This document shows positions 11,155-21,665 of a stretch of 64,000 nucleotides of DNA, one piece after another. Position 1 is the first letter of the stretch; every line of letters begins with the position of its first letter. Made by a program: the position numbers and the translations under genes. A model generated the notes under the pieces. It was not told the DNA's origin. It searched no databases and saw only the letters and a list, made by a program, of their open reading frames with translations. This stretch comes from Hyaloperonospora brassicae (Eukaryota; Oomycota; Peronosporomycetes; Peronosporales; Peronosporaceae), in NCBI GenBank assembly GCA_947650285.1, contig CANTFL010000617.1, forward strand, positions 124,001 to 188,000, read 5' to 3'.

Positions 11155-13687
11155 TCACAGCAAGTCACTGCGAAACCAGTCGTGCACCAACGCATCTTGA
11201 GCGGTGAGACGACTCGCGGGGTCTTTTGTCAACAGACCCCGCAGCAGATTCTTTCCTGCGACCGATACGCGTCTCCAAGCCCGATCTGTCTCGAGGTCAA
11301 CGACTGCGTGCAAAGTTTTCCGGATGACATCGCCTTTGGTCCTTCCGCTGAAAGGAAGCTCACCTCGAAGCAGCAAGTACATGATGACCCCGAGCGACCA
11401 GAGGTCAGCTTCGCGTCCATAGCCCGTAAGAGCGAGCACCTCTGGGGCCACATAGTTCAGCGTTCCACAAGGCACTTTCATGAGCTCGTCCGGGCACACA
11501 AGCTTGGATAGCCCGAAGTCTGCAATCTTGACATCGGTCAGGGCGTCACCGCAGAGTATGTTCTCGGGCTTGAGGTCTCGATGCACGATACCTAGTTGGT
11601 GCAAGTACTGCACGCTTTCGAGCAGCTGGTACATGACAAGACGAGCTTCCGCTTCTGTGTATCGCACTCGCTTGGCGATCCGGTTGAAGAGCTCACCGCC
11701 CGACACGAGTTCCATGACAATAAAGATATGCTGCCGGTCTTCGTACACATCGTGCAGCCGGATGACGTGTGGATGCTGCACGAGTTTCAAGATGGCAATC
11801 TCCGTCCGCAACAGCTCCTTCTCGTGGCTTCTCAACGTGCTCTTGTCAATGATCTTGACGGCCGACTTGACGCCCGTGTGGTTGTGCGTGGCTTCGCATA
11901 CCTTGGAAAACCGTCCACGGCCAAGTTGCGCGCCAACGCTGTACACTTCATCGATCGAGATCTTCTCGGTCGCCTGGTGCAAGGCAGCTGCCCATTGTTG
12001 CTGCGTGTCTTGCGAGCGGGCAAACACGGTTCGCTTGTCACGCGCACTACCTGGTTCGGGGATAATGTCGATGCCGAAGTAGTGCACGCCATTCTCGACG
12101 ACCTCGCGCTGCAGTGGCTGCATGCTTACGTAACAGTTGCTCAAGAAGGTCACTTCACGGGGCGCTGGCTCGTCCGATGAGCTACACAAGGCACAGGTCA
12201 GAACTCCTGAGCCCGTATCAAGCTTTTGGCAACTGCTCGAGCATGAACTTACGCGTAAGAGTACAGGAAATTGCCCCGCAAGACGTAGTGGCGCTTGATC
12301 ATCTTGCGGAGACGTGATCCGCGTTTCCACAGAGCACCGGTGATCCGGCACGAGTCGTCCACGCGAGCTACTGCTGTTTGGACTGGCCACGCTATCGTCA
12401 CACTGTCGACATGGCAAGTGGGAAAAGCTTTCGGCAGTACAGTGCAAGTCATTGCCAGCTCCTTTCGACCCGGTCTGTCGACAAAGGCCATTGCGTCTGC
12501 CTGTGCGGCAAAACGGCTGACGATAGCGCAGCGTCAGAGTGTTTAGGCGCACATGACAGGCGTACGAGATGATGATACGTACTTGACGTGCAAAGCTGTG
12601 CATAGGTGAGGTTGCTTGTTGCAAGGTCGTTGACGTCCATCATGACCGAGACGTTCAGGCTGTCGCGTACAGCTAAAGCAGCACAAGAACGAAACGTGAG
12701 ACGTCGTATGCGATGGACGGTGGGATCAGCTTGCGATGCACCTACTTGTCTGCTGAGGTCGCGAGTGCTGCTGCATTGGTACGATGGAACCTTTGTGCAG
12801 CATCTCGGACAGCGTGATGTTCTACAGGCAGGACACTCAGCATGAACTGCAACCGGGACATGACAATGTACGTGAGTCAGGCAGACGAACAAGAAGATCA
12901 CCTGCAGGCGACGTACGTTCGCGACGCCTGCGGTGTTCTCCCACCAGTGACAGAACTGGTCAAAGTTGAGGCGTGTGCTTGATGGCCATGAAGATGAAAA
13001 CGCCGACTCGACTAACGCCTCAATCACGTGTCTCTAGGCACACAAACAGCACAGCCACCGTCTGCTGCGTCATACAGATGTCATCCGTGCGGTGGTGAGC
13101 ACAGCTTCATGTACTACGCACCACGTTGCATGGCGTCAACGTCCCGGGCCACTTGCTGACGTCTCGGCAGTCGGTTGTCAGCTGGATGGACTCGAACGCT
13201 GACAACGGGAACTGGTACAGCATCGTTTTGAGCTCGCATCGGGAGATGGAGCGGGTGCTGGAGTGCACGTACCTCGTTAGCACTCTCCGTCTCGCAACAG
13301 CTACAGCTAACGGGGAGTGAAAATAAGCACAGCCAACTGAACGCACCCGCTGAGGTCGTAGAGGTCAAACATGAACTTGAGCTGCTCGTTTCGAGACCCG
13401 CGAAAGAGAATCGCGAGGCCGTTGATGAACTCGTGGCGGTCGATGGCCCCGGAGCTGTCCCTGTCAATGACTGCAAACAGCCGCTCCCCGAGGAGGCCAC
13501 GCATGGGAAAACACGTGAGGAACGTCTTCTTGTCGACGCTCGTGCCGCCCGTCGACTTCGCGAGGCCTTTGAACGTCTCACGCAGCAGTCGCATCTCTGC
13601 TGCAGTCCATCGAGTCGTGACGGTGCGCTCCTGGAACGACAAGTGCCGTGCGGTGAAGTCTCTGGGAAGCGAAGCGTTGTTGCCCAT
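11155..13687 (-). CDS. N-myristoylated EF-hand / PH / CAMK-type protein kinase
   Basis: Ca2+-linked Ser/Thr kinase predicted at membranes. The minus-strand exons are 13687-13347, 13257-13122, 13033-12917, 12846-12783, 12672-12583, 12496-12253 and 12181-11155, giving 672 residues with every phase consistent. The start MGNNAS fits an N-myristoylation signal (G2, S6); an in-frame upstream ATG would lose it. EF-hand 1 (~residues 75-87) is canonical, DRDSSGAIDRHEF. EF-hand 2 spans intron 1 (DLSG/TRSISRCE) and is weaker. A third, around RLNFDQFCHWWE, looks non-binding. A PH domain starts near ITGALWKRGSRLRKMIKRHY and continues over intron 6. The kinase domain has LGRGRFSKV, SAVKIID (lysine), HRDLKPEN, DFG and an APEVL-type loop (VAPEVL), ending shortly after subdomain XI. 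Plant CDPKs carry the EF-hands after the kinase; here they come first. No close functional name can be given. Confidence 0.85.
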
Positions 13688-14344
13688 GTTGTCGACACGA
13701 GTGCTGGTGGACGGCGTCAAGAACGGAAATGAGTGCACGTGCAGCGAACGATGTACCCCAACCGAAAACGAACGGATGCACAGAGTCAGCTGTCAACCGG
13801 TCACTTGACTCGACGCATGTGGTGCGAAGCTCATCGGTTTGCTTCAGACATTACGGACTTTGCTGCAATAGTGCACTCGTCCGGAGAGCCGCAAGAGACA
13901 ACGGGTGCGCTTTTGATGTTTGATCGGTCGGTGGGTATGGAAATCAAATGCGTGACAGGTGTTGACCCCCTGACCGCCTCGTGCTGCTCGTTCGCTACGG
14001 ACGAAACCATTTTGCAGAAGTCAGTGTAGTCACGTGCCGACTACAATGGCCAACACGTTCATAGTCCTTGTGGATCGTCCGCACCTTTTCAGCAAACGCA
14101 ACAACTGCCACCTGTTCGTCCACCGATACAACCGCTGATCCCGTCCCTGAAGCAATACAGACAGGACCCAGTCGTCGCTTGTCCCGTGCGACCCCCGAGC
14201 CCACAACTGCCTCTGTGTGTGGTGGTCGTCGGACCCCTTTTTGGACCTCGTCAGGTCCTACAGTCGCAGTCGTCCGACCGACCGACTGACCGACCGATGT
14301 CCGACTTTGTCGCACGCGCTCTCTGGAGCTCTCCACCCGCTGAC
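13688..14344. promoter_or_regulatory. Divergent intergenic region between kinase and RadA
   Basis: About 650 bp between the kinase (minus, start 13687) and RadA (plus, start 14345), so it probably holds both promoters. Alternating CGACCGACCGACTGACCGACCG near 14273-14295 is a short tetranucleotide-like repeat just before the alternative RadA ATG at 14297. No core promoter element is certain. Confidence 0.35.
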
Positions 14345-16331
14345 ATGTACATGAACACCTCAGCGCTGTGTCGAGCAGCAGCTGCTCCTTTGGCATTCCG
14401 TCGCCATCGGGCGCTCCTTCCAGCGACAACAACTTGCGTCCCCCAACTGCTTTGGCGTCTCCCGCATGGCGCTAATCGCTGTGCTGCTGCTGTGTCCGCG
14501 CGCGGGTTCGCCTCGTCGGCGGCGGCTAAGAACGGCTTCGAGTGCCGGCACTGTGGCCAGTCGTTCGCCAAGTGGCAGGGGCAGTGCTCGTCGTGCTCGC
14601 AATGGGGTTCCGTCGTCTCCGCTGCGGTCGACCAGCCGTTCTATCGCCAGTCAAATGGGTCGTCGACGTCGTTCACGCGAACTTCGCCGTCCAAGCGCTC
14701 AGTGGCTTCAGTGGCTTCAGACCTCTCTGCACTTGTCGAGCACGTGCCCCGTGCTCGACGCATGAATGAGGTCGAAGTCCACACGGCCGTTGAGCGCTTA
14801 GAGCTGCCGGACCGTGAGCTGGTACGATAGATGCACGAGGCATTGAGGGAGTGGAGCAACGGGACTGACAACTCACGTGGGGGTCTTGTCGTAGAATTGG
14901 GTGCTGGGCGGAGGTATCGTGGCCGGCTCCATGACGCTGTTGGCTGGCAATCCTGGCGTTGGCAAGAGCACGGTGCGTCCCCAATTGCTGCATCGATAGC
15001 CCTCGCAGTAGACCCACAGAGCTGCTGGATCATGTCTCCGACACGACACCGCTCTTGCTGATTCTTTCGCTCTCTCTCTCTTGTATTGTCTTGCACAGCT
15101 CGCACTGCAGATGGCCAATATGCTCGCCAACAAGTCGTCGATGCGAGAGTCAGGAGTGCTGTACGTGTCGGGCGAAGAGACGGCGCTTCAAGTGCGGATG
15201 CGAGCCGAACGTCTTGGATTCGTGAGCGACAGCCTCTTCGTGGCGAGCGAGACGAACCTCGACGCGGTGTTCCAGCTGCTGGACACTGGCTGCGGACCTG
15301 ACGTGGATCGCGACACGTACCGAGGCTTTGGGGCTGTGGTCATCGACTCGATCCAGACCGTGTACGCAGCAGACGTTCCTTCGCCAGCGGGTACCGTGAC
15401 CCAAGTGAAAGAGTGCACGCTACGGCTGCTTCGACTCGCCAAGTCGCGCAACGTGCCTGTGGTCCTCATCGGCCACGTGACGAAAAGTGGCGACATTGCT
15501 GGCCCCAAGGTGCTGGAACACATCGTCGACACGGTCGTGCACCTCGAAGGCGACCCGCAGAGTCCGCGGCGCTTCCTGCGCTGCCAGAAGAATCGCTTTG
15601 GAAGCACCGACGAGGTCGGCGTCTTCAACATGACTGACGAAGGCCTTCAGCAGCTGCCGAACCCTCTCATGGCGTTCGTTTCGGCACGCAGCGAAGACAG
15701 ACCAGACGACTCTCGGGACAGCAGCGCCGACGTCGAGACGGAGCTCGATGGGTGCGCTCTGACCATTGCAATCGAAGGGAAGCGGCCATTCCCGCTCGAG
15801 ATTCAAGCCCTGGCAAACCGGGCATATAACGTCGATGCTGGACGTGACGGCAGTCACGCGTTCTCCCGGGTACGTGGAGTCGGCGTGGCGTACGACAAGC
15901 TCCTTCTTCTGTTCGCTGTACTGGAAAAGCGTGCAAAGGTCTCTTGCCGCAATCAGAGCGTCTTCGTGAACATCGCCGAAGGCTACACGATCCAGGAACC
16001 AGCGGCCGACTTGGCACTGGCCGTCGCATTGGCCAGCGCTGTTCTTGGCCGTCCTGTGGTGGAGCGTACTGCGTTTCTTGGCGAGATGTCGCTGTCAGGT
16101 CACCTGCGTCCAGTCAAGATGCTCGAATCACGGCTCACAGCAGCGCACAAGATCGGGCTCGAGGTCTGCGTGATTCCCAAAGTGCCCGACGAAGCCACGC
16201 GTCGTGCATTGCACCGGAAGTATGCCGACACGCTCACTGTTGTCGAGGTGTCGACGCTGCTACAAGCGCTGAAGATTGCGTTTCGTTCGCCAGCTACCGC
16301 GTCATCTCTGAAAGCAAACGGATCCGCTTAG
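14345..16331 (+). CDS. radA: DNA repair protein RadA/Sms, probably organellar
   Basis: RecA-related ATPase that processes recombination intermediates in bacteria; eukaryotic copies usually serve organelles. Exons are 14345-14821, 14895-14972 and 15099-16331 (595 residues from ATG 14345; an in-frame ATG at 14297 would add 16). The N-terminal ~60 residues are Ala/Arg/Ser-rich with almost no acids, as in mitochondrial presequences. Then come the four-cysteine zinc finger (FECRHCGQ...CSSCSQWGS), [12 protein letters not shown], Walker [10 protein letters not shown] ending exactly at intron 2, LYVSGEE, the RadA-specific [13 protein letters not shown] motif, and a Lon-like C-terminal domain ([30 protein letters not shown]). 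All hallmark motifs are intact, so the protein should be functional. It is a bacterial-type gene in a eukaryotic setting, presumably of ancient endosymbiotic origin, since introns are present. Confidence 0.93.
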
Positions 16332-16582
16332 GTTGTTGCACTGGCCCCAAGCGATATACACACATCGTGATGTCTAGTATTCATTTGCTTCCTCTTCTCC
16401 TTCTTCTTCGCTCTCTCTCTCTTTCATTCACACACGCACCGACCACAAAGCTCCAGCAGTCGCTCTCTCTCTCTTTCTCTCTGCTTCTCCAACACACACA
16501 GCCCACCTTTGTCCGTCGTCTCTCACCACCAGCCAACACACAGTCCCCAAGTGTTCAGCTTGTGATGCGTTTCCTGCACCTT

Positions 16583-16780
16583 TCACCGCCGCTTCACGCC
16601 ACGGAGCGTGCGCTTCGCCTTGTCCCCCACCAGTGCATGCAGCGGCAGTCCCAACTTGTCTTCCAGGGTCACACCTGCCGCAGGCTTTGGCGCCTTTCTA
16701 CTCGTCGTCCCTGGCTCGGACTTGTGCTGTTTCGCATGACGAGGCGCGTCTGCTTTCTGCGCTCGGAGCTTCGAGTCCAT
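16583..16780 (-). CDS. Small basic protein, hypothetical
   Basis: A 65-codon frame from the ATG at 16780 (MDSKLRAQKADAPRHAK); the same frame is open upstream to 16924. It is rich in Lys, Arg and Ala, ends RTLRGVKRR, and holds one amphipathic stretch, TLEDKLGLPLHALV. That stretch loosely recalls the short helix by which mRNA-export adaptors bind the UAP56 helicase, but the match is too weak to name the gene. Plus-strand DNA here is CT-rich, so the basic composition could simply reflect base bias. It could also be noncoding. Confidence 0.25.
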   Translation of the reverse strand: MDSKLRAQKADAPRHAKQHKSEPGTTSRKAPKPAAGVTLEDKLGLPLHALVGDKAKRTLRGVKRR

Positions 16781-16967
16781 CTTCGGGCCAAGCACACGTC
16801 CCGTCTTCAGCACAATACAGCGCCCACTTGTTGTGCTACGTGTCGTCTGTGTGTCCGGATAAAGCGGCCGCTTTGTCTTTGTCAAGTGCGGGTGGACCCG
16901 CGACTTTTCCTGACTTGGGATCACATTGACTGCAACTCATGTACCCATTTACATATAGTCCAAAAAA

Positions 16968-16995
16968 ACAACAACAACAACAACAATAACAACAT
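16968..16995 (+). repeat. (AAC)n microsatellite
   Basis: A run of ACA/AAC triplets interrupted once by AAT, in the intergenic region downstream of RadA. Confidence 0.85.
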
Positions 16996-17065
16996 CCGTT
17001 AGATAAAATACATTTCGCGAATTTATGCCGGTCACAGTCAGTAAAATACGAAAGCCAAAGCTGCT

Positions 17066-17266
17066 CTACACACGCGTCGTCTCAATCTGCTGCGCCGCGA
17101 CGTAGTCGCCCGCACGCAGTTTGCGCTGGTAGAACTTCTGCAGCGCCTCTGTCTTGTTCGACGATATCTTCCCGCCGTGCCACGCGATGCGGCGCGCGCT
17201 GCTGCAACTCGGGACAGCCGTTGCGCTTGCCTTCACGTGCGACAAGACGGCTACGCGCTGCGGCAT
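17066..17266 (-). CDS. Small hypothetical protein
   Basis: A 66-codon frame from ATG 17266 (MPQRVAVLSHVKAS) to the stop at 17066. Positively charged N-terminus; the second half (TEALQKFYQRKLRAGDYVAA) predicts an amphipathic helix. The charge pattern would suit a small mitochondrial protein, but no family is recognised and no splice partner is evident. Treat as a weak prediction. Confidence 0.25.
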   Translation of the reverse strand: MPQRVAVLSHVKASATAVPSCSSARRIAWHGGKISSNKTEALQKFYQRKLRAGDYVAAQQIETTRV

Positions 17267-18196
17267 TGTGGCTGACGACCACACTGACAGTAATTTACAA
17301 CGGACTGCAAGCAAACGAATAACTTACGCAACAACGAGACGACGACTTGATCTTCCGGCGTTGAGGGCTCGGGCTCTTTTTTGCAACGTTGTTAGCTCAG
17401 TGGATGGAAAGTATGCTACAACTTGGCGGAGGTTATTAAGTATGGGATTGCAAGGGAAGTCGTAGGCTGGATCCATGTGGTCGATCATTTGCGTCTTTTT
17501 GACAAAGAGATGAGCCATTTGACTTTGGTGTACGAGCTGCAGTTCTGTAGTGGATGGGTGGATTGCTTGCCTGGGTCTTTTGTAAATGCCAATGCAGCGT
17601 CGCACATGGCGGATCATCGGTAGACTGCAAGTGTAATGGCTCAGTCTCTCTGTGGACCTAAATCGACAGCCGAGATCCAGCGATTGATGGCAGCGTCATT
17701 TCGGCTTCCAGGCGATGCTTTTGCCGCTTGTATCTGTAGGATGCGATCGGTTGTGACGAGGAGAGGAAGTGAGCGAGACGTTGAGGTGTATTTAAAGAGG
17801 AACGGGAAGGTCGGCCAACTTGTATCGACCAACTCGACCGTCGTACTGACATGCGCTGGTCAGAATGGTGCCGGCCGATAGCTCAGCTCACGACAACACT
17901 GGACTGAGCTATCCGCCTGCACTATAAATGAGTGCTGAAGCCGCACAAAAGTGGGTTTTCGAGGCCTATCACTGTCAGACTGCGATGGAAATGGCTCCTT
18001 CTGGCTGCAATGGTCACGCAACCGGCCACAGCAGGAGGTCGGTGGGCATTTAAAAGCCAGCACCTACTGGAGGTTATGACTTCATGGAGGGACAACTCAT
18101 CGCAGGGGGCATGGATCGGTCGACGCCGTTGCTATCGGTTTTCACAGAGCCTCTTATAATTGCTGCGCAAGTGCCAGCCATCCACTTTCCACCAAC
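17267..18196. other. Region without recognisable gene upstream of MutY
   Basis: About 930 bp. A stretch near 17385-17420 (GTTAGCTCAGTGGATGG) imitates a tRNA D-arm/A box, but no matching T-arm or anticodon stem follows. Short open frames lack motifs. The proximal ~200 bp presumably include the MutY promoter. Confidence 0.45.
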
Positions 18197-20441
18197 ATGT
18201 CGCGCACGGCAGTGCGTCACTCAGCGACTGAGACCGCAACGGAACCGGACGTCGAAGACCTGATCCAGTCCGACAATGTCGACGCAGCAGCGCGTCGATC
18301 GGCGCTTTCGTCGTCTCCCCACGAAGGTTCGCGCCACGAGTTCCAGTCCCACGAGCTACAAACGGTGCGCTCGGAGCTGCTCGAGTGGTACGACGTGCAC
18401 CGTCGAAAGCTTCCGTGGCGAGGCGACGCGCCGCCATATGTGACGACTACAACACACAGTAGTCAGGAGAAGGAGAAGAAGAGGAAGACACGGGCTGGTG
18501 CCGTCCAAGCGTCTGCGCTACGGTCGTTTCTCAAGGTGTCAGGGACGCAAAATGTCAAGAGTGACAGCACGAGCGAAGCTGCTATGGCTGTCGCCCAGGT
18601 CGAAGATGCTCAGCCGAGAAACGTGTCACCGTATGAGACGTGGGTGTCGGAGATTATGCTGCAGCAGACGCGCGTGGACACTGTGGTGGAGTACTTTTTG
18701 CGCTGGATCGACAAGTTCCCGACAGTCGCTGCTCTCGCGGAAGCTCATGAAGAGGTAGGCACTACTTGGCGTTGACTTGTATTGTGCGTTTTTAATGAAA
18801 GGCAAGTGGGTTCTGACACGAACGACCACGTCGTTGCAGGACGTGAACGCTTTGTGGGCAGGACTGGGGTACTATCGACGTGCGAGGATGCTGCATGCTG
18901 GCGCGAAGTATGTGGTGAATAATCATGGCGGAGAGCTGCCATCGACAGTTGACCAATTGCTCCTGATACCAGGCATTGGACCATACACGGCAGGTTTGTA
19001 GAGCACGTCGCTGGCCCTCTTGTCTCTCGCTCGCTTATTTTCGGTGTTGTGTCTCGAGAGCCTAACGTTATGGATGTGGTTGCACGTTGCATAGGAGCTA
19101 TTGCTTCCATCGCCTTTGGTATTCGTGAGCCGCTAGTAGACGGCAATGTGATTCGCGTGATGGCTCGAATGCGGGCTGTCGGCGCAGACCCGAAGAACAA
19201 ACAGCTGATCAAGTTTTCGTGGAAGACAGCGAGCGAGCTCGTGAGTGGATGCGACCGCCCTGGAGCGCTGAACCAGGCACTGATGGAGCTCGGGGCTACA
19301 ATGTGCACAGTTCAGGTAGTGCATACACCCTGCCATATGTGTCAACGATTCGGTTGAAAGAGGTCACGGCTCTGAAGTCACGTATCGTTGTTCGACTGCA
19401 TGTAGAACCCTCGATGTTCCGACTGTCCTGTCAAGTCGGTGTGTTTAGCATACGAAGAGAAACACGTTGTCACGCCCAAGAGCAAGAGCCTTAGTGCTTC
19501 CGAGGTGCCTACTGAGTCAAGTAGTGCATGCACCATCTGTGACTTTACGCGTGCTATGGAGTGGAATGAAAGCCAAAGTGAAGTAAGATTGGGTGCACGT
19601 ATCTTCGACATTGACGGATACCAGCTGCCTGACTAAATGTGTCTTGTTGATGCTGTTCTCGATCGAAGGTCACCAAGTATCCACTGAAGGCGAAAAAGAA
19701 TGACTCGAGACAGGAGGTCATCTGCGTTGCAGTGGTTTCGTCACCTCTCAGTACATCAAGAGCACCTGAGCGAGAAACCTCGAAGGCAACGAGTACCAAG
19801 GCATCCTCGTCTTGTTCGTCTCCCTGGCAGTTTCTCATGTCAAGACGTCCCGACGGAGGTCTATTGGCTGGACAATGGGAGTTCCTCCATAGCAAGGTGC
19901 GATGCTACTGCACTGGATGATGTAGTGATGGCGTGCAGCGATTCACGTCATTCTTGTTGCTCGTTGGTGCACTACACAGATAAGCGACGGCGACACGATC
20001 CCCTCTTTCTCCAAGCGGAAGACGTTCATGGACAGGCGGCTCTCGGACTTACTCGGACAGTCAGCGCTCTCTCGCTCCAGCAACTTACTCGAAGATCGAC
20101 GCGACGTTGGCGAGTTGACGCACGTTTTCTCGCACGTGAAGCACCACATGGGCATTGAGCACTTGCACTTCAAGCACGAGCCAAAGCTATTGAGCACCTT
20201 CGAGTCGGACGAAATCCGGTGGATGACAGTCAACGAGATGCAGCAGTTGGGCATTACGACGGGCGTCAAGAAGATTTTGCACCTCGCCTTGAACCGGGAC
20301 AAAGGCCATCGTCATCGTCAGAGTTCGACGGCTCCGAGCCAGACGAAAGCCCAGTCAAGTTTGACTCGTCGAGTGTCACACGTCGCAGGTGATGGCAGCC
20401 GAAAGCGTCTGAAAAGTATTGCGTGTTTTTTTCCGAAATAA
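18197..20441 (+). CDS. MUTYH: A/G-specific adenine DNA glycosylase (MutY homologue)
   Basis: Removes adenine mispaired with 8-oxoguanine, preventing G-to-T changes. Exons are 18197-18754, 18840-18993, 19095-19315, 19406-19582, 19669-19896 and 19980-20441 (599 residues, all phases agree). Visible: [23 protein letters not shown] with the catalytic Glu; the helix-hairpin-helix [24 protein letters not shown] with the catalytic Asp; and the 4Fe-4S ligands in C-x6-C-x2-C-x5-C spacing across intron 3 ([18 protein letters not shown]). The C-terminal exons encode the Nudix-like 8-oxoG-reading domain ([24 protein letters not shown]). A ~65-residue charged, Ser/Lys-rich insertion separates LPWRGD from SPYETW. 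The C-terminus ends SIACFFPK, resembling a PCNA-binding box. Catalytically complete. Confidence 0.94.
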
Positions 20442-20519
20442 AGGATGGAGTCTCCGAGGTTCTTGTCACTTGACGTTTGTATGAAAGGAAACGAATTGGA
20501 CGACTAAAAGACACGAACT

Positions 20520-21665
20520 ATGCAGTCTCACCGACTTGAGAACTTGCGTCCGTTCGTTGTTGAGCTCGTCACCAAGATGAACCGAACGTCGTCGATTGAC
20601 GAGACAGAAACCGCAGTCGAACGGACCCCGCGCGCTGTGGCACTGGACGTGCGCCACGAAGCCGACCACACGGACGGGACGACATTTGCCAACTTGTCTT
20701 CATCATTGGCAGCAGCAGCAGCAGCAGTAGGCGCCTCACCACCTCAGCGCGTCATTCATTTCCGAGACTTGGACTTGCCCGACATCCCGCAAGTGCGTGA
20801 ACTGCACGAAGAATGGTTCCCGATTCGCTATAACCAGGCGTTCTACGACGGCGCTGCTCGGGGGTTATGGATGGAAACAGGTGGTCGGTTGTTTGCGCGT
20901 CTTGCAGTCGAGATGCACGACCTCGTGCCAGTCGAACCAGCCGCTGAACGAAGCGACACCATTCTTGGGGCGGTTACAGCGAGCACACTGCCACTGAGTA
21001 AAGTAGAGGACCCGGACTTGATCGAGCGGGACGATTGCGCGCACACGCATATCATGTACATTCTGACGTTGGGCACGAGAGCGTCTGTGAGAAGGATGGG
21101 CATTGCGTCGAGGTTGCTGCAGGAATGCATTGCTCAAGCCTGTCGTCAACCACAGTGCGGCGCAGTGTACCTCCACGTCAAAGCCGACAATCTCAGTGCG
21201 CGGCATTTCTACGAGAAGCACGGGTTCCAGAACTTGCGGTACTTGCAAGGTACTGTTTGGCTGATCAGAAAGCCAGCAATATGGAAACGACTGGCTGTCT
21301 GGTCGCTTGCTTGTTTTTCTCACGTTGCGTGGCTGTGCTGAGCAGATTACTACATGATTGACGGTCTGAGACACGACGCGTTCCTGTACATTTTCTACAT
21401 CAACGGAGCCGCCCCGCAGCGCGGCTGGCTCGATCGCATAACAAGGTACGCACTCGACAGTCTGCAAGCGAACGCTTGATTGCGTCGGACTTACTTTGCT
21501 TGTTGGCGCAGCCCACTGCTCGCGTTGTTTTCGATTGCAGCAGCAGGCTGGAAAAAGCTTGTCGAAAATTTCACGGTGGAGGAGTATCGGGACACGACGA
21601 CGGAAAAACTCGCACGCGCACCACGTTTGGCTCGGGTGGAATCGACGGATCTTGTCCCGGTATGA
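20520..21665 (+). CDS. NAA60: N-alpha-acetyltransferase 60-like (GNAT)
   Basis: Acetylates protein N-termini; the family (NatF) acts on membrane proteins and sits on Golgi or plastid/plasma membranes. Exons are 20520-21249, 21346-21445 and 21512-21665 (327 residues). Domain order: a ~75-residue polar N-terminal extension with an Ala run; GNAT fold from VIHFRDLDLPDIPQVRELHEEWFP; acetyl-CoA loop around LGTRASVRRMGIASRLL (R-x2-G-x-G/A pattern); AVYLHVKADN; ARHFYEKHGF. Exon 2 encodes DYYMIDG...LYIFYINGAAP, the NAA60-typical YI-NG tail. Exon 3 holds a hydrophobic/amphipathic segment (LLALFSIAAAGWKKLV), suited to membrane association. It begins only 78 bp after the MutY stop. A further in-frame ATG 57 codons downstream or nearer could be the true start. 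Its stop codon lies inside GTATGATG. Confidence 0.88.

Noticed and set aside
12673..12741. An extra kinase exon (ASQADPTVHRIR) between exons 4 and 5
   Set aside because: Using it would need a 30-nt intron or read-through of a nonconserved stretch; skipping it gives a normal 110-nt GT-AG intron with correct phase.
15188..15857. Minus-strand ORFs of ~145 codons opposite RadA
   Set aside because: They are shadows of the RadA coding strand (high GC third positions) without motifs.
17385..17450. tRNA-like sequence (GTTAGCTCAGTGGATGG)
   Set aside because: It resembles a D-arm/A box, but no T-arm (GGTTCGA) or closing acceptor stem is found within tRNA distance.
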